DNA from: Candidatus Aenigmatarchaeota archaeon
Lineage (GTDB): Archaea; Aenigmatarchaeota; Aenigmatarchaeia; QMZS01
Length of the DNA stretch: 5,960 nt
Assembly: GCA_030620695.1 (NCBI GenBank)
Contig: JAUXEA010000029.1
Location: 1 to 5,960 of the forward strand
Reading direction: 5' to 3'
Every line of letters begins with the position of its first letter. Position 1 is the stretch's first letter. Below the pieces are notes generated by a model. The model did no database searches and had not been told where the DNA came from. It was given only the letters and a program-made list of their open reading frames with translations. Shown one piece after another: positions 1-4,720 of the stretch. The translations under genes and the position numbers were made by a program.

Positions 1-487
1 CCCTCTCCTTTTTCTCTTCCGCTTCTCTTTTATCTATTTCAGATATCATATTTCCTATTTCACAGAAATAAGCTATATCTTTTAGGAAGTTTTTTTCATC
101 AAAACCATCTTCTCCTACATTAATAACTTTAGTTGGGTAATCTGCAAAAGGCAAACCTTCTTCTTTGGATTTATGTTCAAAAAACTTTCTTAAATATCGG
201 TTTGTTTCAATGGAAGATTTGCATCCATCTGGCGCTTCAATTGTTATCGTTTTTACTTTAAAATCTCCCTCTGGGGACCTTTTCTTTGCAGCAGAATACG
301 GTTCTTTAAGAAAAGTTTCATATATTTCTCTCACCAAATATTTTAATGACGATTTAGGAAAAAGGTATATATGGAACCTATTACTTTCAATTTGTGTTGG
401 AATATTTCCATACTTTCTATAAATGTTAGTTTCTATATCTGGGCAAGCACCACCCACCAAATCAATAATCTCCTGTGATATTACCAT
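1..487 (-). CDS. Unrecognised protein, N-terminal part (runs off left edge)
   Basis: An uninterrupted minus-strand reading frame starts at the ATG at 487-485 and continues past base 1, giving about 162 visible codons. It begins MVISQEIIDLVGGACPDIE and is followed by a mixed, apparently soluble alpha/beta-type sequence with no hydrophobic segment or signal peptide. The last visible residues (about 140-162) are rich in Glu, Lys and Arg and look helical, possibly a coiled coil. I recognise no family and no catalytic motif. The start is supported by a TATA-like GTATTTAAAG on the minus strand at 513-504, placed for a transcript with almost no leader. The gene lies 41 bases downstream of the eS31 stop on the same strand and may also receive read-through from it. 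The reading frame is convincing because it stays open with ordinary amino-acid composition; the function is unknown. Confidence 0.8.
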   Translation of the reverse strand, partial: MVISQEIIDLVGGACPDIETNIYRKYGNIPTQIESNRFHIYLFPKSSLKYLVREIYETFLKEPYSAAKKRSPEGDFKVKTITIEAPDGCKSSIETNRYLRKFFEHKSKEEGLPFADYPTKVINVGEDGFDEKNFLKDIAYFCEIGNMISEIDKREAEEKKER

Positions 488-503
488 AAAATAATATAGA
501 AAA

Positions 504-513
504 CTTTAAATAC
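504..513 (-). promoter_or_regulatory. Probable TATA box of the left-edge gene
   Basis: The minus strand reads GTATTTAAAG, centred about 22 bases before the ATG at 487, in the 41-base gap after the eS31 gene. The spacing suits an archaeal TATA box serving a leaderless mRNA. The call rests on motif and spacing only. Confidence 0.45.
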
Positions 514-528
514 TCAAAATCCGCAAAA

Positions 529-747
529 TTACTCCTTTTTCTCAATAGTCAGAAAACAACTCCCGCAATAATAAATTGTTTTTCCTTCCAGTTTTCTTTT
601 TCCCAAAAAGACCCCTGGACCGCATTTGGGGCAGAATTCCCTCTCCCTGGTTATTTTGTCTCCTTCTATTTTGTATATCTTATATTTTTTTGAGACTTTG
701 TGCTTGCTTTTTGATTTTGGTTTCTTCCCTTTCTTTTTTTCTGCCAT
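529..747 (-). CDS. rps27ae: Small ribosomal subunit protein eS31 (S27ae)
   Basis: This 72-residue protein is a component of the archaeal small ribosomal subunit. Residues 2-22 are almost entirely Lys, Gly and Ser, a basic tail expected to bind rRNA. A zinc ribbon follows, with Cys39-Pro-Lys-Cys42 and Cys61-Gly-Ser-Cys64 as the four ligands, and CPKCGPGVFLG is the family's characteristic first knuckle. Archaeal members lack the ubiquitin fusion found in eukaryotes, and so does this one. The length is slightly above the usual archaeal size because of the Lys-rich tail. The ATG at 747 is the natural start, with the basic tail directly after it. It is divergent from uS3, with 37 bases between the two start codons. 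In many archaea eS31 sits near S24e, so pairing with uS3 is unusual. Identification is confident. Confidence 0.96.
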   Translation of the reverse strand: MAEKKKGKKPKSKSKHKVSKKYKIYKIEGDKITREREFCPKCGPGVFLGKRKLEGKTIYYCGSCFLTIEKKE

Positions 748-784
748 AATTCTTTCTATTTATTTTTTTAAAAGAAAGACTTAT
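748..784. promoter_or_regulatory. Shared divergent promoter of eS31 and uS3
   Basis: Only 37 bases separate the two divergent start codons, so both promoters must overlap. The centre is an A/T block (T-run 763-769 followed by AAAA 770-773). Read on the minus strand it is CTTTTAAAA, centred about 22 bases before the eS31 ATG. On the plus strand the TATTTATTTTTTT stretch (757-769) is in range for the uS3 ATG at 785. Neither box is a textbook match. Both mRNAs would be essentially leaderless. Confidence 0.5.
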
Positions 785-1363
785 ATGAAAGAGCAGGTAT
801 TTGTTAAAAGTGGAATCCTGGAAGAAGATATATATGATTTTTTGGAAGAGGAGTTAAAAGATGCGAATTATGAAGACATAAGAATACAATATTTGCCAAC
901 ATCTACAAGAATTATAATTTTGACAACCCGACCAGGTCTAATAATTGGTGCTGGTGGTGAAAATATAGAAAGATTAACAAATTTGATAAAAGAAAAATTT
1001 AAAATAGATAACATCCAGATTGATGTGCAGAGAATAGAAAATAATGTTATTGCCCCAAAAATAATAGCAAAAAATATTGCCCGGGGAATTGAAAATAATA
1101 AAAACCACAGGAGATTAGCAGAGTATCATATTGATAAAATTATGAAAAATGAAGGTATTTTGGGTGTAGAAATTATTCTGGATGGAAAACTATCCGGATC
1201 AAAAACAAAAAAAGACAAATTCTCCAGGGGATATATGAAGAAGGCAGGAGAACTCACAGAAAGATTTGTTAAGAAAGGTTATGCAACTGCACAACCAAAA
1301 ACAGGTTCTATTGGTATTAAAGTCAGTATTTATATAAAACCGGACAGTTTAAATAAATCTTAA
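785..1363 (+). CDS. rps3: Small ribosomal subunit protein uS3
   Basis: This 192-residue protein is the archaeal form of ribosomal protein S3, which lines the mRNA entry channel of the small subunit. An N-terminal KH type II domain covers about residues 15-90, with RPGLIIGAGGENI at 49-61 carrying the GXXG loop (G55-A-G-G58). The C-terminal S3 domain has the diagnostic EIILDGKLSG segment near 150-160 and a later GSIGIKVSIYI strand. The usual basic residue inside GXXG (GRGG or GKGG) is Ala here. Length is a little below the typical archaeal 200-230 because the C-terminal tail is short. The frame is open further upstream to 626, but that part is antisense to eS31, and homologues begin near MKEQVFV, so the ATG at 785 is chosen. 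The gene stands apart from L22, L29 and the rest of the S10-type operon. Confidence 0.97.
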   Translation: MKEQVFVKSGILEEDIYDFLEEELKDANYEDIRIQYLPTSTRIIILTTRPGLIIGAGGENIERLTNLIKEKFKIDNIQIDVQRIENNVIAPKIIAKNIARGIENNKNHRRLAEYHIDKIMKNEGILGVEIILDGKLSGSKTKKDKFSRGYMKKAGELTERFVKKGYATAQPKTGSIGIKVSIYIKPDSLNKS

Positions 1364-2190
1364 GATTTTTTCCTGAGATAATTTCTTAATTTTATAATAT
1401 CCTGTTCTGTATGAATATTAAAAATTTGTGTATTAAGCAAATACCCATACATTTTTCCTTCCTTAATCAATTTTGGATAAACATTTTCCTGTAAGACCCA
1501 TTTCACTTCTCCTTTTGGAATATAATCAAAAATTTGTTTATAGCATGCACCAGCAAAAGCAGAAATAAGATTTTTTTTACCTTCTAGTTTTTCTTTATGT
1601 TCTATAATTGTGGAACCAATCATAGAGATACTCCCAAACTTCTTTCTTGTACTCATGCTACCAACAGCCAGAGTAACATAGGTTTTTGCAATTAAATAGT
1701 TTATATCCTGCTTTCTCATTAAATCAGAAAAATCAAATTCATAGTACTGGTCAATTGGTAAAATCAGGAATTTCTGGGGTAATTTATTCTTTGCTAATTC
1801 CAAAGTTTTTGCATTCCCTAACTCTTTTTTTTCTTCAATATATTCTATTTCTATATTTCCATATTTATCCTTAAGTCTGGAAAAACAGGCATCTATTGTT
1901 TCTCCTTGTCCAATAATAAAGACTTTCCCAAAATCAGATAATCTGTTAAACAAAAAATCCAAAAGTGTTTTATCTTTAATTATTGGTATTAAAAATTTAA
2001 ACTTGGAATTAATTTTCAATTTTTCTGGTGAGCCTCCACCTAAAATAACCGCGGTCTCAGAGTTTCTAATGTACTCCCTAATACTTTCCTCTATAAAACC
2101 AGATCTTGAGTCGAAATTCAGATTATTTATTGATTTATCAACCTGTCTTACCAGTTCTGAGTCCAATGTGATAGAAATTCTGCGTTTCAT
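1360..2190 (-). CDS. Ribbon-helix-helix / nucleotidyltransferase-like fusion protein
   Basis: This is a 276-residue two-domain protein. Residues 2-43 form a CopG/MetJ-type ribbon-helix-helix: a strand RRISITLD, helix ELVRQVDKSI, then SRSGFIEESIREYI. Residues 46-272 follow the NDP-sugar pyrophosphorylase pattern in order: AVILGGGSPEKLK (47-59) where families have LAGGxGTRL, FKFLIPI (64-70) for PKPLxPI, ELGNAKTL (123-130) for LGTAxAL, LPIDQYY (144-150) with Asp147 for the metal-binding Asp, FAGACYKQIFDYIP (212-225), and FNIHTEQDI (257-265) for DIGTPEDL. The GTR triplet is replaced by PEK and the late metal Asp by Asn258, so catalysis is doubtful. It may be a DNA-binding regulator that senses a sugar or nucleotide, or a self-regulated enzyme; this is inference. 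Its stop overlaps that of uS3 by four bases. It is divergent from the pilin region. Confidence 0.82.
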   Translation of the reverse strand: MKRRISITLDSELVRQVDKSINNLNFDSRSGFIEESIREYIRNSETAVILGGGSPEKLKINSKFKFLIPIIKDKTLLDFLFNRLSDFGKVFIIGQGETIDACFSRLKDKYGNIEIEYIEEKKELGNAKTLELAKNKLPQKFLILPIDQYYEFDFSDLMRKQDINYLIAKTYVTLAVGSMSTRKKFGSISMIGSTIIEHKEKLEGKKNLISAFAGACYKQIFDYIPKGEVKWVLQENVYPKLIKEGKMYGYLLNTQIFNIHTEQDIIKLRNYLRKKS

Positions 2191-2196
2191 AATATC

Positions 2197-2207
2197 AAGT
2201 ATTACTT
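2197..2207. promoter_or_regulatory. Perfect inverted repeat AAGTA-T-TACTT, possible operator
   Basis: AAGTATTACTT is a perfect 5-1-5 inverted repeat lying 7-17 bases before the ATG of the RHH fusion gene, close to its expected transcription start. It is followed by two ACTTTT units (2204-2215). RHH proteins commonly bind short inverted or direct repeats at their own promoters, so autoregulation is possible. In AT-rich DNA a repeat this short can arise by chance. Confidence 0.3.
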
Positions 2208-2210
2208 TTA

Positions 2211-2218
2211 CTTTTAAA
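2211..2218 (-). promoter_or_regulatory. Probable TATA box of the RHH fusion gene
   Basis: The minus strand reads TTTAAAAG here, 21-28 bases before the ATG at 2190. This is consistent with a leaderless archaeal transcript and resembles the spacing seen for the left-edge gene. Confidence 0.4.
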
Positions 2219-2222
2219 TTAG

Positions 2223-2295
2223 TTTTTCTATGACCTAAAAATCTATAAATACTTTATTTAATAACTATATACAATAAATCATGACGAAGAAAGGA
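2223..2295 (+). repeat. Promoter/start module, copy 1 (73-base direct repeat)
   Basis: This segment and 2396-2468 are identical at 70 of 73 positions, offset by 173 bases. The only differences are C in this copy and T in the other, at 2228/2401, 2235/2408 and 2280/2453. The repeat runs from a T-run, through a TATA box, to the start codon and first five codons (ATG ACG AAG AAA GGA), then similarity stops abruptly. It is therefore a duplication of a promoter and translation start, here leading into a short hairpin-rich region instead of a full gene. Confidence 0.97.
2244..2251 (+). promoter_or_regulatory. TATA box, copy 1
   Basis: TATAAATA preceded by AAAATC fits an archaeal TATA box with an A-rich upstream element. 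It is centred about 33 bases before the ATG at 2281, so transcription should start around 2273-2276 with a leader of only a few bases. Confidence 0.65.
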
Positions 2296-2346
2296 TTTTT
2301 TTCCAAAGGAAAAACGATGCATCATTTTCTGAAAGAAAATGAATGA
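2281..2346 (+). CDS. Possible 21-residue peptide sharing the pilin start
   Basis: The reading frame is MTKKGFFSKGKTMHHFLKENE. Its start and first five codons are the same as those of the pilin at 2454 because they lie within the duplicated module; after Gly5 nothing matches. It lacks the hydrophobic H-domain that pilins need, so it is not a functional pilin. It could be a translated leader peptide, a remnant of a lost paralogue, or an accidental ORF inside a non-coding RNA. The two hairpin-forming inverted repeats within it (2298-2314 and 2322-2342) make the RNA interpretation at least as likely. Confidence 0.3.
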   Translation: MTKKGFFSKGKTMHHFLKENE

Positions 2347-2361
2347 AGCGTCGACGAAAAA

Positions 2362-2402
2362 AGAAAACTGGTTAGTGACAGTGCCTCTTTTCTGATTTTT
2401 TT
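2362..2402 (+). terminator. Possible stem plus T-run terminator
   Basis: AGAAAA (2362-2367) can pair with TTTTCT (2388-2393), and a run of seven T (2396-2402) follows. T-runs are the usual archaeal termination signal; a stem is not required. It would insulate the pilin promoter from transcription started at copy 1. Confidence 0.35.
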
Positions 2403-2468
2403 ATGACTTAAAAATCTATAAATACTTTATTTAATAACTATATACAATAAATTATGACGAAGAAAGGA
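2396..2468 (+). repeat. Promoter/start module, copy 2 (73-base direct repeat)
   Basis: This is the second copy of the 73-base module at 2223-2295, differing by three C-to-T positions. It contains the pilin promoter, start codon and first five codons. The conserved TATA box, leader and N-terminal codons suggest the module was copied recently or is kept alike by selection or gene conversion. Confidence 0.97.
2417..2424 (+). promoter_or_regulatory. TATA box, copy 2 (pilin promoter)
   Basis: TATAAATA lies in the same context as copy 1, centred about 33 bases before the pilin ATG at 2454. It predicts transcription starting near 2446-2449 and a leader under ten bases. No Shine-Dalgarno sequence is visible, which fits. 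Confidence 0.65.
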
Positions 2469-2927
2469 GTTTCGCCGGTAATTGCAACAATATTGATGGT
2501 AATGATTACAGTTGGTTTGGTTGCTTTTAGTTATTCTTGGTTTATGCGGATGGCTGAGGAAACAGAAGAAGATGTAATCATCCAAATGGATAAAGTAAAA
2601 ATGGCAAATCAAAAAATTAATATAATGACTGTTTTTGTAAATGGTAGTGGATTATACTTTGAAGTAAAAGCTTCTGGGCTGAATACTATACCAATAGATA
2701 TAGAAGGAACTGGTTTTTATATTGAAGGAGTTCCAAAAACTGCTGGAAGTTGGTCTGGTTTTTCTACTACTAATTGTACTTCAGGTAGTTTAGTAATGGG
2801 GAGTAGTTGTTATGGTATGGTAGCCGGTTATGATTCATCAAATTGTCATATCGGGGATGTTTTCAAAGTTGCAATCTCCTGGGGGGCAGAAAGTTCAAGA
2901 AAAATAAAAGGCTGCGCTAATCCTTAG
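2454..2927 (+). CDS. Archaeal type IV pilin-like protein
   Basis: This 157-residue secreted or surface protein belongs to the archaeal type IV pilins. MTKKG is the short basic leader of a class III signal peptide, cut by a prepilin peptidase next to Gly5. VSPVIATILMVMITVGLVAF (6-25) is the family's signature hydrophobic helix, which packs in the filament core. The remaining 130 residues are a polar, Gly/Ser/Thr-rich, beta-type head. Four cysteines (108, 119, 131, 154) could form two disulfides, and there are N-glycosylation sequons at Asn63 (NGS) and Asn107 (NCT). A role in adhesion or cell-cell contact is usual for the family but not shown here. The 2-TM gene begins three bases after its stop, suggesting one transcript. 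No prepilin peptidase, ATPase or platform gene is present in the window. Confidence 0.9.
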   Translation: MTKKGVSPVIATILMVMITVGLVAFSYSWFMRMAEETEEDVIIQMDKVKMANQKINIMTVFVNGSGLYFEVKASGLNTIPIDIEGTGFYIEGVPKTAGSWSGFSTTNCTSGSLVMGSSCYGMVAGYDSSNCHIGDVFKVAISWGAESSRKIKGCANP

Positions 2928-2930
2928 AAC

Positions 2931-3143
2931 ATGAAAGAAAAAAATCAAGTTGAATGGACTGAACTTTTGATTTTATTAGTGATAGTTATTGTTGGTGTTT
3001 CAGGAATTTCTTTCTATTATGCTGGTGTGGTTATGAATAAAGAGACAATTCCTATCTTAACTATGATAATGGAATTAGTAATAGCCCAACTTGTTGGTGT
3101 ATACATGCTTTACAAAATATATGCTACTCTGAATAAAAAATAA
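2931..3143 (+). CDS. Small two-helix membrane protein, pilin-linked
   Basis: This 70-residue protein has a short charged N-terminus (MKEKNQVEWTE) followed by two predicted membrane helices, about residues 12-34 and 39-62, and a basic C-terminal end (LNKK). No known motif or pilin cleavage site (K/R-G before a hydrophobic run) is present, so it is not itself an obvious pilin. Its ATG comes three bases after the pilin stop, and no promoter lies between, so it is probably co-transcribed and might assist or anchor the pilin. That function is inference from position only. The ORF is short but well supported by composition and tight spacing. Confidence 0.75.
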   Translation: MKEKNQVEWTELLILLVIVIVGVSGISFYYAGVVMNKETIPILTMIMELVIAQLVGVYMLYKIYATLNKK

Positions 3144-3158
3144 TGTTTTATAAAGTTT

Positions 3159-3950
3159 ATGAAATTAAAAAAAATGCTAGAGAAGGTACTGACAGAAGAA
3201 GAATTAAAAATTGCTCCTTCCAGTTTTGATGTAATTGGAGATATTGGTGTTATAAAAATTCCTGATGAGTTAAAGAAGAAAGAGAAAAAAATTGGAGAAC
3301 AATTATTAAAATTTAAAAACATAAAAACTGTTTTGGTTAAAGAAGGAAAAGTAAGAAATGAATTCAGAGTAAGGAAATACAAGTTCCTTGCTGGAGAAAG
3401 AAAGAAAGAAACTTTACACCCGGAATATGGTTGCAGGTATAAATTAAACTTGGAAAAAGTTTATTTCTCTCCAAGGCTCGGAAGTGAAAGAGAGAGAATA
3501 TGGGGACAAGTAAAAAATGATGAAAAAATTCTGGTAATGTTTGCAGGAATCGGACCTTACCCAATACAAATTGCAAAAAATAAAGATGTGATTATTTATG
3601 CAATTGAGATAAATCCGAAAGCAGTAAAATATTTTAAAGAAAATGTAAAATTAAACAAAGTTACTGACAAAATAAAAATTTTTGAGGGAGATGTCAGGGA
3701 AATTGTACCAAAACTAAAAATGAAATTTGACAGAATAATAATGCCTCTGCCAAAAGAGGCAGAAACTTTTTTGGGTCTGGCAAAATTAGTTTCTAAAAGA
3801 AACACAATAATTCATCTTTATATTTTTGCAAATTCAAAAAAAGAAGCAATAAAAAAAATTGATGAGAAGGTAAAAATTTTAAATTGTGTTGAGTGTGGGA
3901 CTTACTCAAAAGAAATTTCAAGATATTGTGTGGATTTTGAATTTAAATAA
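3159..3950 (+). CDS. trm5: Trm5-family tRNA (guanine-N1)-methyltransferase
   Basis: The 263-residue protein matches the Trm5/Taw2 family of class I SAM methyltransferases; Trm5 makes m1G37 next to the anticodon to prevent frameshifting. FDVIGDIGVIKIP (23-35) opens the D2 domain. VYFSPRLGSERERI (101-114) is the family hallmark, with the conserved Arg106. VMFAGIGPYPIQIAK (126-140) is SAM motif I, AIEINPKAV (148-156) the ribose-binding motif, GDVRE (177-181) the next SAM contact, and IIMPLPKEAETFL (193-205) motif IV. Classical Trm5b has NLP in motif IV and Asp before MFAG; here they are PLP and Val. The N-terminal D1 domain of full-length Trm5b (about 330 residues) is absent. This suits one of the shorter archaeal subgroups. 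It could also act in wyosine synthesis, so exact specificity is uncertain. It begins 15 bases after the two-helix gene. Confidence 0.88.
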   Translation: MKLKKMLEKVLTEEELKIAPSSFDVIGDIGVIKIPDELKKKEKKIGEQLLKFKNIKTVLVKEGKVRNEFRVRKYKFLAGERKKETLHPEYGCRYKLNLEKVYFSPRLGSERERIWGQVKNDEKILVMFAGIGPYPIQIAKNKDVIIYAIEINPKAVKYFKENVKLNKVTDKIKIFEGDVREIVPKLKMKFDRIIMPLPKEAETFLGLAKLVSKRNTIIHLYIFANSKKEAIKKIDEKVKILNCVECGTYSKEISRYCVDFEFK

Positions 3951-4043
3951 TAGGCTTTAAATCTGACAAAGAAAAAGCAATGAAAAAATTTACTACTCGT
4001 ACAACCATTCTGTAAGTTCATTTATCATAAATTTAGTAAAATT
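3951..4043. other. Intergenic gap before rnp4 with a micro-ORF
   Basis: This 93-base gap is the longest after the pilin region. TTTAAAT (3956-3962) lies about 21 bases before an ATG that opens an 11-codon frame, MKKFTTRTTIL (3980-4015); the spacing matches the leaderless promoters seen elsewhere in the window. A second AT-rich element (TTTATCATAAATTTA, 4021-4035) is too near the rnp4 ATG at 4044 to be an ideal TATA box. The rnp4 promoter is therefore either the first element, giving a leader of roughly 60 bases, or an unrecognised one. Confidence 0.4.
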
Positions 4044-4343
4044 ATGAAAAGTAAACTTGAAACTGCTGAGGATAGAGTTAAAGAATTGTTTAAACTTGCA
4101 GAGCAGGAATTAAGGAGAGGTAATTTAGAAAGAACTAAAAGATACATAAATCTGGCAAGAAAAATTGGAATGAAATGCCAGTATACTTTTCCAAAAGAAT
4201 TAAAAAGAAAATTCTGCAAAAAGTGCAATATGCTTCTTATACCTAAAATTAGTTGTGAGATTAAGTTAAACAAAAAAACCAAAACAATGGATATTAAATG
4301 TTTTAATTGTAATAATATTAGAAGGTATCCTTATGGTGAATGA
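4044..4343 (+). CDS. rnp4: RNase P protein component 4 (Rpr2/Rpp21 family)
   Basis: This 99-residue protein is one of the archaeal RNase P proteins, which help the catalytic RNA remove 5' leaders from pre-tRNA. Residues 7-42 form the two N-terminal helices with the typical RVKELFKLAEQEL and RYINLARKIGMK stretches. The zinc ribbon follows: Cys58-Lys-Lys-Cys61 in KRKFCKKCNMLLIP, then Cys86-Phe-Asn-Cys89. The closing RRYPYGE is highly characteristic of the family. Length is normal for the family. The ATG at 4044 is the first in frame and gives an N-terminus like that of homologues. The last 11 bases overlap the start of rps19e, so the two genes are almost certainly translated from one message. 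In the cell its known partner is Rnp3/Rnp4-type subunits on the specificity domain; other RNase P genes are not in this window. Confidence 0.95.
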   Translation: MKSKLETAEDRVKELFKLAEQELRRGNLERTKRYINLARKIGMKCQYTFPKELKRKFCKKCNMLLIPKISCEIKLNKKTKTMDIKCFNCNNIRRYPYGE

Positions 4344-4719
4344 AATAGGAGATGGGTTGATAAAACTCGCGGAAAAATTAAAGAGTGAAAAAATTGTTGA
4401 GAGCCCGGAATGGGGAAAATTTGTTAAAACAGGGGAAAGTAAGGAGAGAGTTCCCCAGCAGGAGGCGTGGTGGTATCTGAGAGCGGCTTCAGTATTAAGG
4501 AAGGTTTATATTAATGGTCCAATAGGAACCGAGAGATTATCCAAATTTTATGGGGGGAGAAAAAATAGGGGACACAAACCTGAAAGATTTAAAAGAGGTT
4601 CAAGAAAGATAATCAGGACAATTTTACAGCAGTTTGAGGAAAAAAATCTTTTGAAAAAATCAGAGAAAGAAAAAAAAGGAAGAATAGTTACAGAAGAAGG
4701 CAGGAAATACTTAAAGTGA
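4333..4719 (+). CDS. rps19e: Small ribosomal subunit protein eS19
   Basis: This 128-residue protein is the archaeal/eukaryotic-specific eS19 of the small-subunit head, needed for 30S maturation. Family landmarks in order are PEWGKFVKTG (25-34), QQEAWWYLRAASVLRKVYI (42-60), the GPIGTERLSKFYGGRKNRGHKP stretch near 62-83, the SRKIIRTILQQFEEKNLL helix, and GRIVTEEGRKYL (116-127) at the C-terminus. The length is a little below the usual 140-150 because the N-terminus is short. The start at 4333 lies inside the end of rnp4, whose 11-base overlap implies coupled translation. GAAGGTATC (4321-4329) resembles a ribosome binding site, but it also encodes the conserved RRYP of Rnp4. The gene converges on the membrane-protein pair with one base between stop codons. 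Confidence 0.97.
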   Translation: MVNEIGDGLIKLAEKLKSEKIVESPEWGKFVKTGESKERVPQQEAWWYLRAASVLRKVYINGPIGTERLSKFYGGRKNRGHKPERFKRGSRKIIRTILQQFEEKNLLKKSEKEKKGRIVTEEGRKYLK

Positions 4720-4720
4720 T

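Larger units (their letters stand above)
2276..2402 (+). ncRNA. Candidate small structured RNA from promoter copy 1
   Basis: A transcript from the copy-1 TATA box would begin near 2273-2276 and could end at the seven-base T-run 2396-2402, giving about 125 nt. Visible structure: TTTTTCC/GGAAAAA (2298-2304 with 2308-2314, three-base loop), TCATTTTCT/AGAAAATGA (2322-2330 with 2334-2342, three-base loop), the palindrome CGTCGACG (2349-2356), and AGAAAA/TTTTCT (2362-2367 with 2388-2393) enclosing CTG/CAG (2368-2370 with 2379-2381). The last stem directly precedes the T-run, like a terminator. I recognise no RNA family. Start and end are estimates. Confidence 0.35.

Noticed and set aside
165..422. 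Plus-strand 85-codon frame in the left-edge gene
   Set aside because: It lies opposite a longer minus-strand frame with more protein-like composition and its own promoter.
626..784. Upstream extension of the uS3 reading frame to an earlier ATG
   Set aside because: It is antisense to eS31, Phe/Leu-rich and does not resemble any uS3 N-terminus; homologues begin near the ATG at 785.
2315..2395. C/D box guide RNA in the repeat-flanked region
   Set aside because: CTGA occurs at 2329-2332 and 2392-2395, but no RTGATGA C box is present at suitable spacing; AATGAATGA is only an imperfect match.
2223..2468. CRISPR array or insertion-sequence ends
   Set aside because: Only two direct repeats exist, they contain a promoter and codons, there are no terminal inverted repeats, and no transposase or cas gene is present.
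2427..2612. Minus-strand frame over the pilin start
   Set aside because: His/Tyr/Cys-rich shadow of the pilin gene and its promoter, with no support of its own.
3110..3805. Minus-strand frames opposite the Trm5-family gene
   Set aside because: They overlap a gene with clear family motifs throughout and show only antisense-type composition.
4321..4329. Shine-Dalgarno site for rps19e
   Set aside because: GAAGGTATC is similar to the consensus, but the same bases encode the conserved RRYP of Rnp4, so the match may be coincidental; it is noted under rps19e and not listed separately.
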